From NCBI RefSeq assembly GCF_014193895.1, contig NZ_BLZR01000001.1, forward strand, positions 310,001 to 374,000: a DNA stretch of 64,000 nucleotides, given 5' to 3'. Positions 37,201 to 46,600 of the stretch are shown here, piece after piece. How positions within the stretch are numbered: the stretch's first letter is position 1; every line of letters starts with the position of its first letter. This DNA comes from Clostridium fungisolvens (GTDB taxonomy: Bacteria; Bacillota; Clostridia; Clostridiales; Clostridiaceae). Below the pieces are notes generated by a model. The model was not told the origin of the DNA. It was given only the letters and a program-made list of their open reading frames with translations, and did not search any database. Both the position numbers and the translations under genes were made by a program.

Positions 37201-40200
37201 ACAGTTGATAAGGTAAAAAATAACGATGATCAAGTTAAAGTAACTGTTATTTCTTATGACAATGCAGGGGGAAAATCTGAAAAATCAATTCCTCTTTCTA
37301 TTAATACAGATGAACCTGTAGTTAATGTATCCTTTAGCGATACAGCCAACAAAGTAGTTGGAGATAATGGATATTTTGGAGTGAATCGAGTTGCAACCAT
37401 TCAGGTTACTGATAGAGCCTCTGCTTTTAATGCTGAAGCTGCAACAGCTGGAATTGTTATAAATGCAGTAGATGCAAAGGGAAAAGCTGTTACATTAGAT
37501 ACTAGTAGTATGATTAGCAAATGGTCTAGTGATGGTAATGTTCATACTGCAAACATCACATTTTCAGATGATGGAAACTACACTTGGTCTTTTGATTACA
37601 CAAATAAAGCAGATAATCATATGAAACCAGTTAACGCAACAGGTACTACACCATTCAAGTTTACTGTAGATAAAACTGATCCTACTGGAACAGTATCTGT
37701 TGGTACAAGTATTTGGAGTAAATTACTTAATGTACTTACATTTGGCTTGTATAGCAATGCAGATGTTCAGGTTAAAGCAACTGCCGACGATGCCACAAGT
37801 CCTGTAGTAATTGAATACTATAAAACAAGTAATCCTATTGCTATGACAGCAGAGGAACTAGATAGTAAGAGTTTTGAACCTTACGAAGATTTCACAGTGA
37901 ATGCTGATGAGCAGTTTGTTGTTTATTTGAAGATTACAGATCATGCAGGAAACTATATTTACATCAATTCTGATGGATATATTGTAGATAAGGTTAAGAG
38001 TGATATAGCCATTACTCCAGATGAACCTAACAAGAATGGCACTTATAAGGATGACGTAAATGTAGCAATTAAGGTTTCAGATGCAGTACCATATTCAGGT
38101 ATTAAGACAGTGGATTATTGGGTAGTAAAGGATAATGATGCAGCTAATCCTACTCAGAAAGGCAATTTGTATACATTTAGCAAAACTAATCCTACCCAAG
38201 CAGAGCTTCTTAAAGACTGGACTGGAAGCATCTCAGTAGATGCCAAAAAGAATAATAGTTGTAATGTTGTTGTGTATGTAAAAACTGTTGATAATGCAGG
38301 AAACGAAGATACAAAGTCAATACCTCTTGATATTGATGTTACTGCTCCTTCAATCAAGGTAACTTATGACAACAACACTGATAACAATGGAAACACCTAT
38401 TTTAATGCAAATCGTATGGCTACTGTTGTTATAACAGAGAGAACTCATCACTTTGATGCAGATGCTGCTACAAAAGGGATTGTTATCACAGCAGTTGATT
38501 CAAAGGGAAATAAAGTTGCAATTGACCCTTCAGCAATGATAAGCAGTTGGACAACAAAAGAAGGGGCTACTGCTGATGCAGCAACCCATACTGCTACTAT
38601 CAAATATTCTAAAGATGCTAACTATACATTTGCAATTTCCTATATTGATAAAGCTGATAATGGAAATAGTAGTGTAAACACAGATACTTCAGTTGCACCT
38701 TATAAATTTACAGTAGATACTAATGCACCTACTGGAACAGTTAAGGCGAAATCAGAAGAAGGTCGTGAAGAAACTTGGAATGAGCTTATTGATTCCTTGA
38801 AATTTGGTTTCTGGTCTGGAAAGAAAATCGCTTTGACAGGTACTTCAGATGATGCAACCTCTCCTGTTGACAGTGTTGTATATTACAAGACTGATGCAGC
38901 AAAAGCTCTTACAGAAGCAGAAGTTAAGGAAGTTACCTCTTGGCAAACATTTGACGGTTTCTCTGTGGCAGCTAATGAACAGTTTACAGTTTATCTTAAG
39001 ATTACAGATAAAGCTGGTAATGTTAGCTACATCAGCACCGACGGAATGATAGTAGATGATACTTCTCCTCGTGAGGAGTCAATTGCTCCGCAAATAACTA
39101 TAACACCAGAGAAGCCTATAAATGGTTTGTACAATGGAGATGTAAAAGTTTCAATTAAGGTTGATGATCCATTGGTTGGCGGTACTTATTCAGGCTTAAA
39201 GACAGTTAATTATAAAGTCTTGAATATGGGTAAAGAAACACAAAGTGGAACATTATATTCCTTTACTAATAAGACTCCAAGTCGTGATGATTTGCTGAAG
39301 ACTTGGACTGGTGATATTACTGTTGATAGTAAAAAGAACAACAGCAATGATGTTGTGGTTGAAATTTACGCCGAAGATAATGCTTTGAATTCTTCTAAAG
39401 ATAAAGTTTCTATAAAGATTGATATTACATCACCTACTATTGACATTAGTTATAGTAACAATGATGGAGACAGTGGAAAGTATTACAAGAAAGATAGAGT
39501 AGCAACAGTTGTAGTAACTGAAAGAAACTTCAAGGCTGAAGATGTGAATATTACAATGACTAACACTGATGGAAAGATTCCTGAAATCAGCAGTTGGAAA
39601 GAAGTTGTAGGAAGTGGAAATCAGGACAATACCACACACACAGCAACAATTACCTATCATGAAGATGGTGACTACACCTTTAAGATTGAGTATAAAGATC
39701 TTGCTGACAATAAATGTGCTGGAGAAAACTACGCAGCTGGAACAACTAATCCTAAAGAGTTTACTGTGGACCAAACCTTACCTGTGGTTTCAGTAAGCTA
39801 TGACAATAATAACGCACAGAACGATAAGTATTTCAAAGCTAATCGTACTGCAACTATTGTTGTTAAGGAACACAATTTTGATGTAGGCAGAGTTAAATTT
39901 ACTCAGACTGCAACTAAAGGTGGAACAACAATAGCTGTGCCTTCTGCAGCTTGGAGTAATAATGGAGACGTTCATACAGCAACTATTTCTTATAATGCTG
40001 ATGGCGATTATACCTTTGACGTTAAGATGCAGGATATGGCTGGTAATGAAAGTGCAGAAGCAAATTATGGAAGCTCAGTGGCAGCGAAGGACTTCACAGT
40101 TGATATGGATATCAAAGAACCAGAAATTACAGGAGTTGAAAACGGAAAGGCTTATAAAGGAGACGTTATCCCTGTAATTAGCTTCTCTGATATCAACTAC

Positions 40201-41262
40201 AGCAATTACGAAGTTAAACTTACAAGAACCATTATGGGAGAGAAAGATGTAGATGTTACTAAGGAATTCATCAAGACATTAAGTATTGATGCTCAGGGTG
40301 GTTCTGGAAAGAACGATACATTTACAAAAGAACAGAAAAATGATGGTATTTATACACTTTATGTAAAGATGCTTGACAAGGCAGGCAATGAAAGTGAAAA
40401 GAAAGTGACATTTACAGTAAACCGTTTTGGATCTGTATATGAATATAGTGATTACCTTAGATCACTAATTGCAAATGGTGGAGCTTACACACAAACATTA
40501 AAAAATGACTTGGTTATTACAGAATACAATCCAGATCGTTTAGTAAGTGAGTCTCTTGTAATTAAAATCACTTGTGATGGTAAGCCATTATCAGATGTTA
40601 AGTACAATGTTTCTCCTGTAATCAATGACCAAGTTGGCATTGGTAACAGTGGTTGGTTCCAATACCAGTACACTATCAGCAAAGAAAACTTTGCTAAGGA
40701 CGGTGTATATAAGATATCCATTGCTTCTAAAGATGCTACAGGAAATGCCCCTGAAAATACAAACTATAAAGACAAATCAATTTTGTTTAGAGTAGATAAC
40801 ACAGTTCCTGAATTGACAAGCGTTGTAGGTTTGGAAAAAGCTATTATTAATGCACAGAAAGTAACTGTTAAGTATACATTATTTGATACCATTGGCTTAA
40901 AGTCAGTGAAGGTGTATGTTAACGGAAAACAGCAGGGAGATACAATTACAGATTTCTCTGGTGATATGAACAACTATTCTGGTAGCTTCGTAATTAGCGA
41001 AAGTAGTTCTAAGCAGACAGTTCGACTGGTTGTTGAGGATATGGCTGGAAACATTACTGATACAGCTTCGGAGAACTTCAAGAGTGCTTATAAGTTTGAA
41101 AAAGCAGTAACAGTATCTACAAATAGTTTTGTACGATGGTATGCAGACAAACCGTTATTCTGGGGTTCAATTGGTGGAATTGCAGTATTTGTAGCAGGAA
41201 TATGGTATTTGATTTACAACAGAAAGAAGAAATTCAAAAATAAATCTGAAATTGGATTATAA
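34258..41262 (+). CDS. Giant membrane-anchored surface protein with Ig-like repeats
   Basis: About 2,330 residues. A signal peptide (ITDRIFAMVLALITVAYLMP, cleavage near TAFAA) is followed by a carboxypeptidase-regulatory-like domain (about 35-130) and several InlB B-type/Ig-like repeats with SGYEISGVVIDG and SGYVLQSVTVDG units (about 140-480). From about residue 570 there are four long tandem units of about 335-360 residues, starting near 35970, 36975, 38010 and 39099. Each opens with TP(D/E)xPNKNG..Y..DV.VAI and contains VDYW and DNAGN-like blocks. The C terminus has one membrane helix (FWGSIGGIAVFVAGIWYLIY) and a basic tail, with no LPXTG sorting signal. ATG 34249 abuts the AAGGAG site, so 34258 is the better start. 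A wall-spanning adhesin or structural partner of the secretion machine is inferred from location. Confidence 0.88.
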   Translation: MGKCKTKITDRIFAMVLALITVAYLMPTTAFAANERNPEAFTINVKDSNGIAVSDATVTYEVKDTSSVVETGSSQTDADGYVVVTELANHTDAITDGTITISYSIAKSGYTTKQADDVPVSDAKGNIDVVLSATPPATANLSVVKSGSGTVKINGAESSGVTVNKEDTIALEVTPVDVDGGKAYIKSLTIGTESIPVEKYKAYSNNALKILKDTQIVVEFGIEYTITASAGSGGTISLNNNKVNSVTVDKDALVSVSVTPDSGYEISGVVIDGVTQTVSDVSKFTKDIAVSKDVTVSATFVKVYTIVVTYDNAKGTVVTDPACAGGQVTVKEGNNIEVTATPNPNYRVSKVVKNGLTTDYTENGKSYQDTVIKIEKDYSYEITFAPNICKVTANQPANGKVVIENANVDYDGSTKVTLTPDSGYVLQSVTVDGTSVDVEQVDNDSVQFTINNIVNDKNIVVSFKQMPIVEMTDVSFNSSDAVRVDSQAALYVFKKDSTVTLSTTKEGMRINGEKGGILTKKPTRSITETTTIEKLEIFYKDECSLHPTWHKVELPDGGLKLVIDKTEPTVTLNPDKANSYDYYNKDVNVAIAAEDPDSYSGIANVEYWVKNNGVETQHDTITVNNEPTYNGNIVVDASKNNSDNVQVIVEVTDASGNITTETKNLKINTTKPVVSISIDGTLHPEAKAGYYNSDRKATITIVDRATSFDETAVLNGLNITAKNQAGNDVIVSKSAMLSEWSHSGDTHTATLTFSTDANYKWQLSYTNKADLTNDSASTTGDSVYEFVVDKAAPVGSIALEKTTWNQLLSTITFGIWKNYSVSAEAKGTDITSPVYDIKYYKSNTTTALTKEELTALYDSGKFVSEKYTVSSDEQFEVYARITDYAGNTLYVSTNGIIVDMTESEITLTPDAPNKNGLYNKDVDVAIKVNDGVVDGKAYSGIKTIDYTVENNGTVTQSGNLYTFDKMNPTQAELKKDWSGSITVDKVKNNDDQVKVTVISYDNAGGKSEKSIPLSINTDEPVVNVSFSDTANKVVGDNGYFGVNRVATIQVTDRASAFNAEAATAGIVINAVDAKGKAVTLDTSSMISKWSSDGNVHTANITFSDDGNYTWSFDYTNKADNHMKPVNATGTTPFKFTVDKTDPTGTVSVGTSIWSKLLNVLTFGLYSNADVQVKATADDATSPVVIEYYKTSNPIAMTAEELDSKSFEPYEDFTVNADEQFVVYLKITDHAGNYIYINSDGYIVDKVKSDIAITPDEPNKNGTYKDDVNVAIKVSDAVPYSGIKTVDYWVVKDNDAANPTQKGNLYTFSKTNPTQAELLKDWTGSISVDAKKNNSCNVVVYVKTVDNAGNEDTKSIPLDIDVTAPSIKVTYDNNTDNNGNTYFNANRMATVVITERTHHFDADAATKGIVITAVDSKGNKVAIDPSAMISSWTTKEGATADAATHTATIKYSKDANYTFAISYIDKADNGNSSVNTDTSVAPYKFTVDTNAPTGTVKAKSEEGREETWNELIDSLKFGFWSGKKIALTGTSDDATSPVDSVVYYKTDAAKALTEAEVKEVTSWQTFDGFSVAANEQFTVYLKITDKAGNVSYISTDGMIVDDTSPREESIAPQITITPEKPINGLYNGDVKVSIKVDDPLVGGTYSGLKTVNYKVLNMGKETQSGTLYSFTNKTPSRDDLLKTWTGDITVDSKKNNSNDVVVEIYAEDNALNSSKDKVSIKIDITSPTIDISYSNNDGDSGKYYKKDRVATVVVTERNFKAEDVNITMTNTDGKIPEISSWKEVVGSGNQDNTTHTATITYHEDGDYTFKIEYKDLADNKCAGENYAAGTTNPKEFTVDQTLPVVSVSYDNNNAQNDKYFKANRTATIVVKEHNFDVGRVKFTQTATKGGTTIAVPSAAWSNNGDVHTATISYNADGDYTFDVKMQDMAGNESAEANYGSSVAAKDFTVDMDIKEPEITGVENGKAYKGDVIPVISFSDINYSNYEVKLTRTIMGEKDVDVTKEFIKTLSIDAQGGSGKNDTFTKEQKNDGIYTLYVKMLDKAGNESEKKVTFTVNRFGSVYEYSDYLRSLIANGGAYTQTLKNDLVITEYNPDRLVSESLVIKITCDGKPLSDVKYNVSPVINDQVGIGNSGWFQYQYTISKENFAKDGVYKISIASKDATGNAPENTNYKDKSILFRVDNTVPELTSVVGLEKAIINAQKVTVKYTLFDTIGLKSVKVYVNGKQQGDTITDFSGDMNNYSGSFVISESSSKQTVRLVVEDMAGNITDTASENFKSAYKFEKAVTVSTNSFVRWYADKPLFWGSIGGIAVFVAGIWYLIYNRKKKFKNKSEIGL

Positions 41263-41269
41263 AAAATAA

Positions 41270-41320
41270 GTCTTGCTCATATCCTGTGCAGGGTAAAAAC
41301 TACACAGGATATGCCGAGAC
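41270..41320 (+). terminator. Strong hairpin after the giant gene, weak T-tract
   Basis: CATATCCTGTG (41278-41288) pairs with CACAGGATATG (41303-41313), and the stem can be extended by GTCTTG/CGAGAC. It is followed by TATTTGTTAG, not a proper T-run. It may be a partial terminator or an RNA-stabilising 3' end that sets the ratio of the giant protein to the secretion genes downstream. Confidence 0.5.
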
Positions 41321-41397
41321 TATTTGTTAGAAATAATATCTTTATTTATAGGAGGTATTATTTGTGATAAATAGCTGAATGTAAAGGATGATGATAT

Positions 41398-42312
41398 ATG
41401 AATGCATTATTAGAAAAGGGTGTAATTAACGAATTAGCTTGTGGTGCCAATTTTTCATATATATTGAATGATAATAGTCAGTTTTTATTGACTGATTATA
41501 AAGTGTTGCAAAGCCAAGGCATTAATGGATTTATCAAATGTATGAAAATGTTACATAATGGAAAGACAGAATTTTTCTATATGTCAGGAAATTTTAAAAC
41601 ATTTGCATCTATACTTACATCCATAAGTACTGAGAGTTTTATGACAATTGTTGCTAACCTTTTTAATAATATTATAGAAGTTAAAAGCAACGGCTTCCTT
41701 TCTTGTCAGAACATTGATATTTCTTTTGATAAGATTTTTATCGATGTAAATACCTTAAAGGTTAATTTGGTGTATATCCCAGTAAGTAAAAAAGCTTTTA
41801 ATGATAATGCTGCCTTTGAGAACGAATTAAGAACCAATTTAGTCAAGTTAATTAATAGCGTATCTTCAATTTCCAATGAAAAAACCATGCAGCTTGCTAT
41901 GGATCTATCTAATGGAATGTATTCCTTAGAGGATATATTTAATAGAATTAAAGGCATTAAGGTTACAAATGTAAAGCCAAGATTTGAATCAGATAATAGC
42001 CATGATAATAAAATAATGCGTATCGTAGCAATGAATGCACCAATGCATGTTGAAATTATAGTAGATAAAAATGAGTTTATTCTAGGAAAAAATGCTTCTA
42101 TGGTAGATGGAGCTATTACTTTTAATAAATCCATTAGCCGAGTTCATTGTAAGGTTACAAACAATGGGGCACAATTCATGCTGACAGACTTAGGTAGTGC
42201 AAATGGGACTTATGTTAATAAAGTCAAGTTATTACCTAACCAGCCCCATCCAATTAAGAATAGTGATGTGATTCGTTTGGCAAATAGTGATTTTCAAATC
42301 ATGATAGGTTAG
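41398..42312 (+). CDS. Second T7SS-associated FHA protein
   Basis: 304 residues, soluble. The N-terminal half (about 20-160) has the same DUF6382-like layout as the first FHA protein (FNNIIEVKSNGFLSCQNIDI, then FDKIFIDVNTLKVNLVYIPV). The C-terminal FHA domain (about 215-304) has FILGKN, SISRVHCKV (full S-R-x-H) and LGSANGTYVN, so its phosphothreonine pocket is complete, closer to consensus than in the first protein. It lacks the TGLL array. Likely a reader of phosphorylated Thr in the secretion complex. GGATGATG precedes ATG 41398. Confidence 0.78.
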   Translation: MNALLEKGVINELACGANFSYILNDNSQFLLTDYKVLQSQGINGFIKCMKMLHNGKTEFFYMSGNFKTFASILTSISTESFMTIVANLFNNIIEVKSNGFLSCQNIDISFDKIFIDVNTLKVNLVYIPVSKKAFNDNAAFENELRTNLVKLINSVSSISNEKTMQLAMDLSNGMYSLEDIFNRIKGIKVTNVKPRFESDNSHDNKIMRIVAMNAPMHVEIIVDKNEFILGKNASMVDGAITFNKSISRVHCKVTNNGAQFMLTDLGSANGTYVNKVKLLPNQPHPIKNSDVIRLANSDFQIMIG

Positions 42313-42325
42313 GACGGTGTGAAAA

Positions 42326-43384
42326 ATGGCAAAACCAAGAATTATTATCGCTGATACAGATTTAAACTATGTAATTCCACTTCAATTGAAGTTTGTTGAG
42401 GAATTTTTCAACAAGATTGAATTAGAAATTATTACAGACAGGGCATATTTTGATAATTTATTTTCAACTCCTCAAAAAGCAGAGATTTTGATAGTATCGG
42501 AGGATTTATACGATTCATCGTTACAAAGACATAATATTGGTAATTTGTTCATCATGATGGAACAGTATGAAGAAGGTCAAACAGATGAATTAAATCTTAA
42601 TCGTTTGTTTAAGTACACAAGTATTAAAGAAATCTTTAACCAGATTTCGGGGAAAGGTGCAAGTGCGTTAAATATAGATGAAAGCGAAAAAAAAGAACCT
42701 CAAATAGTGCTTGTTTGCTCAGCTTGTGGGGGAGTAGGAAAAACAACCGTAGCATTAGGAATTAGTTCTTGCTTAACAAAGAGTTATAAAAAGGTAATGT
42801 ATATCAATGCTGCAAGACTGCAAAGTTTCCAGAGGATACTTGACAATGCAAGTGTCATTTCAGCTACTGATATATATGCAAAGCTTGCAGGAGCAAATGT
42901 AAACATATATTCAGAGATAAAACATATTATTAGAAAAGAGATTTTTAGTTATCTTCCGCCTTTCAAAGCATCGCTAATGTCACTAGGACTTCCTTATTCA
43001 ATTTACCATAAGATTGCACTTTCAGCGAAAAAATCTAATGATTATGACTATATCGTGATAGATGCAGATACTACTTTTGATGAGGACTTAGCCAAACTTA
43101 TAAATATTGCAGACAAAGTAATTGTAGTTATGGAACAAACAAGTAATTCTGTTTTTGCAACAAATCTTCTCGTAGCCAATATAAATGGTACAAATTCTGA
43201 TAAATACATATTTGTGTGTAACAATTTTGAGAAGTACGATTATAACGCGCTCATTTCTCCAAATATGGCATTGAAATTTACTGTCAATGACTACATTGAA
43301 CATTTCAATAATTACGACCAGATGAAATGTGAAGAACTATCAAAAGATAACGGTATTCAAAAAATTGCATTTTTAGTTGTGTAG
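42326..43384 (+). CDS. CpaE/MinD-like ATPase with receiver-like N domain
   Basis: 352 residues. Residues 1-110 resemble a degenerate response-regulator receiver fold (RIIIADTDLNYVIPLQLKF, VSEDLYD). After a linker, residues about 125-350 form a ParA/MinD-type ATPase with deviant Walker A CSACGGVGKTTVALGISS (Lys139) and Walker B YIVIDADTTFDED. CpaE and TadZ proteins with this domain order position secretion or pilus machines at the membrane. Here it lies between an FHA protein and the EsaB/EssC genes, so localising or gating the T7SS is a sensible guess. The gap to the FHA gene is 13 bases. Confidence 0.82.
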   Translation: MAKPRIIIADTDLNYVIPLQLKFVEEFFNKIELEIITDRAYFDNLFSTPQKAEILIVSEDLYDSSLQRHNIGNLFIMMEQYEEGQTDELNLNRLFKYTSIKEIFNQISGKGASALNIDESEKKEPQIVLVCSACGGVGKTTVALGISSCLTKSYKKVMYINAARLQSFQRILDNASVISATDIYAKLAGANVNIYSEIKHIIRKEIFSYLPPFKASLMSLGLPYSIYHKIALSAKKSNDYDYIVIDADTTFDEDLAKLINIADKVIVVMEQTSNSVFATNLLVANINGTNSDKYIFVCNNFEKYDYNALISPNMALKFTVNDYIEHFNNYDQMKCEELSKDNGIQKIAFLVV

Positions 43385-43393
43385 GGGGTTAAT

Positions 43394-43648
43394 ATGGGAA
43401 AAGATACAGCCATTGTTATTTTTAACATAAGTAAGAGGAACTATACTGTAGATTTAGATGTTCCGTTAAACATATCCGCAAACGAATTGGTTTTAGCTTT
43501 AAATGAAGCATATGATTTACAGATTGATATTTCAGATATTAAGAATTGCTATATGAAATCGGAGAATCCAATTGCTCTGCTTCGTGGAAATAAGACACTT
43601 GCAGATTATGGGATTCGAGATGGAAGTAGCATTAACTATACAGAATAG
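43394..43648 (+). CDS. esaB: EsaB/YukD-like ubiquitin-fold protein
   Basis: 84 residues. The length, the beta-grasp pattern (IVIFNISKRNYTVDLDVPLN, LVLALNEAYDL, LADYGIRDGSSINY) and the position directly before EssC identify a YukD/EsaB-type small cytosolic protein. 'L.dyGI.dGs.I' is the conserved C-terminal turn of the family. EsaB is needed for or regulates type VIIb secretion in other Firmicutes. Gap of 9 bases from the ATPase gene, 11 bases to EssC. Confidence 0.85.
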   Translation: MGKDTAIVIFNISKRNYTVDLDVPLNISANELVLALNEAYDLQIDISDIKNCYMKSENPIALLRGNKTLADYGIRDGSSINYTE

Positions 43649-43659
43649 GAGCTGATGGT

Positions 43660-46600
43660 ATGGATAATAGATATAAGATAATTATTTCAAGTAAAAAGTT
43701 ATATAAAGAAATAGAGTTAGAACCAGAAGCTCAAGAAATTAGAATCGGTACAAGTGTCGATTGTGATGTTCGTTTAAGAAAAGAATTGTTTTTTGGACAG
43801 ATTGAGTTGACATTTGTAAAGAAAAACTCTGAATGGTCCATTTTCTGCTCTGAAAATCTCTACATTTCTTTAGGAGATGTAAGAAAACTATTAACCAAAC
43901 AATTAACTCATGGAGAGAAAATTACAGTTAAATATCAAGACTCAGACAATGAATTATTTGAATTGTCCTTTATGATTGATTTTGATTACGAGAAGAAAAA
44001 TTATAACAAAAAGATTATGATTTCTGGAAGATCTCAAATTAAAATTGGTGGCACAAATGATTGCGACATCAAGATTACAGATAAATATTTGGGTGATGAC
44101 TGCTTTTTCTTAAAGTATGTTAATAATAAATTTCAAATAGAAGATTATAAAACAAGGTATGGTATTTATGTAAATGGGCTCAAGGTAACTAAAGAAGTAA
44201 TAAAAGATTGTGACTTTTTCTCAGTTGTTGGGTTTAGCTTTTATTATAAACAAGGTGCAATCTATACAACTTCTGACAATACCCTTCAAGTTAATGGATT
44301 GTCATATGAACTAGTGGAAAATCATAATACTCATTTTGAGTATCCAAAATTCAATAGGAATACAAGAATTCAGTATGTTGTACCAGAAGAAGAGTTAGAG
44401 ATTCAACAACCAATACAAAAACCTCAGAAGCCAAAAAATAATATTGCTATGTCTTTAATTCCTGCAGTAGTAATGCTCGCAATGACCATTGTTCTTAGAG
44501 GAGTTATGGGTGGAGGAGGAACTTTTGTAATTTATAGTGCTGTGTCTATGACCTTAGGTATAGTGATGTCTATAACAGTATACTTTCAGGATAAGTCAAA
44601 TTATAAAAAGGACTATGCAAAAAGAATTGAAACATACAATAAATATATTGAAGAAAAACGAAAAGTAATTGAAGAGGTACGTGCTGACGAACTTCGTATA
44701 AGAAATCTAATCTATGAGTCCTTAGAAAACAGTATTCGTGAAGTTGAGTGTTTTGGAAGACGATTGTTTGAAAAGACACCTGGAGATATTGATTTTCTAC
44801 AAGTTTATTTAGGGAAAGGAAAGATAGTTTCTTCGAATGAAGTTAAATATACCAAACAAGATTTTATAGACTTGGAGGATCCACTGGCGATTTTACCTGA
44901 GCAAGTAGCTGAAGATTATAGATATATTGAGGATGCTCCTATTATATCCGACTTCAATGCATCCTGTGGTGTTGGAGTTGTGGGCGAAAAGTCAGAAATT
45001 AAGCAAATAATTAAGAACTTTACATTAGATATAGCAGTGCGCTGTTTTTACGGCGAGGTGAAGTTTGTATATATATTTAATGAGAATGATGTCCAGGAAA
45101 TGAGCTGGATAAGATGGCTACGTAATGTTGAAAATAAACAACTTGATGTTAGAAATATAATATGTGATGAAGAAAGCAAGAATGTGTTATTAGAGAATTT
45201 ATACATCATACTTTCAGCAAGAGAAAATGCAAAACAAGAAAATAAGGAGCTTTCTTTTGATGAATATTACGTTATTTTTGTTACAGACACTTCGGCTATC
45301 AGTAGCCATCCTGTTTCAAAATATATCAAGAACTGTGCAGATTATGGATTTACCTTTGTATTTTTTGAAGAATACGAAGAAAACTTACCTCAAGGATGCA
45401 CGGAGGTTATTAGAATAGAATCAAAGCAGAAGGGTATAGCATTAAAAACAAAAAATGGTGATGAACTGGCTAGTTTTATATACCCTTCAATAACTAATGA
45501 AACTGCTCTAGAGGTTGCATTAAAGCTAGGAGCAGTTACTGTTGATGAAGTCACCCTGGAAGGACAGCTGACAAAAAACATTTCAATGTTTGAACTTTTA
45601 GGGATCTTGTCAGTAGAAGATTTAAACTTGTCAGAAAGATGGAATAAAGCACTTGTATATAATAGTATGGCAGCTCCCCTTGGAGTGAAAAGCAAAAATC
45701 AGATGGTTTATCTTGATATAAGTGATAAGGCTGGTGCCCATGGGCCTCATGGATTAGTGGCAGGTACCACAGGTTCAGGTAAAAGTGAAATAATTCAGAC
45801 TTATATTCTTTCTATGGCATCACTATTTCATCCATATGAGGTTGGATTTGTTATCATTGACTTTAAGGGTGGTGGTATGGCAAATCAATTCAAGAGTTTG
45901 CCTCATTTGATTGGAACTATAACCAATATAGACGGCCGAGAAATCAACAGATCTCTACTATCTATCAAAGCTGAATTAGTTAAGCGCCAAAGGATGTTTT
46001 CAGAATGTGGCGTGAATCATATTAACGATTATATTAAACTCTACAAAGCAAGTAAGGTAGCTGAGCCATTGCCTCATCTAATAATGATTGTGGATGAATT
46101 TGCAGAACTTAAAGCAGAATATCCTGATTTTATGAAAGAGATTATAAGTGCAGCACGTATAGGAAGAACCTTGGGAATTCATCTAATACTTGCCACACAA
46201 AAACCTGCTGGTGTTGTTGACAATCAAATATGGAGTAATTCTAATTTTAAACTATGTCTTAAGGTTCAAACCAGAGAAGACAGTAATGAGGTTATTAAGA
46301 CTCCTTTGGCGGCAGAAATTGTTGAGCCAGGACGTGCTTACTTTCAAGTTGGTAATAATGAGATATTTGATTTATTTCAATCCGCTTATAGTGGTGGAAA
46401 TGTACCAACAGGCAATAGTATGAATGAAAATATCTTTCAGATTTACGAACGAAATGTATGGGGCAAGAAAACTCTTGTATATACTAATCGCAAAAAACAG
46501 ATAGTTACTGAAACAAAGAGTCAACTTCAGGCAATTGTAGAATATGTAAGTGACTTCTGTGAAGCCAAAGGAATCAATAAACTATCTGGAATCTGTCTTC

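Noticed and set aside
35968..39780. Regularly repeated DNA considered as a repeat array such as CRISPR
   Set aside because: The repeats are about 1 kb long, in one open frame and encode Ig-like domains; no short direct repeats with spacers and no cas genes.
34258..41262. Giant protein as a sortase-anchored adhesin
   Set aside because: The C terminus has a membrane helix and basic tail but no LPXTG-like motif before it, and no sortase gene is near.
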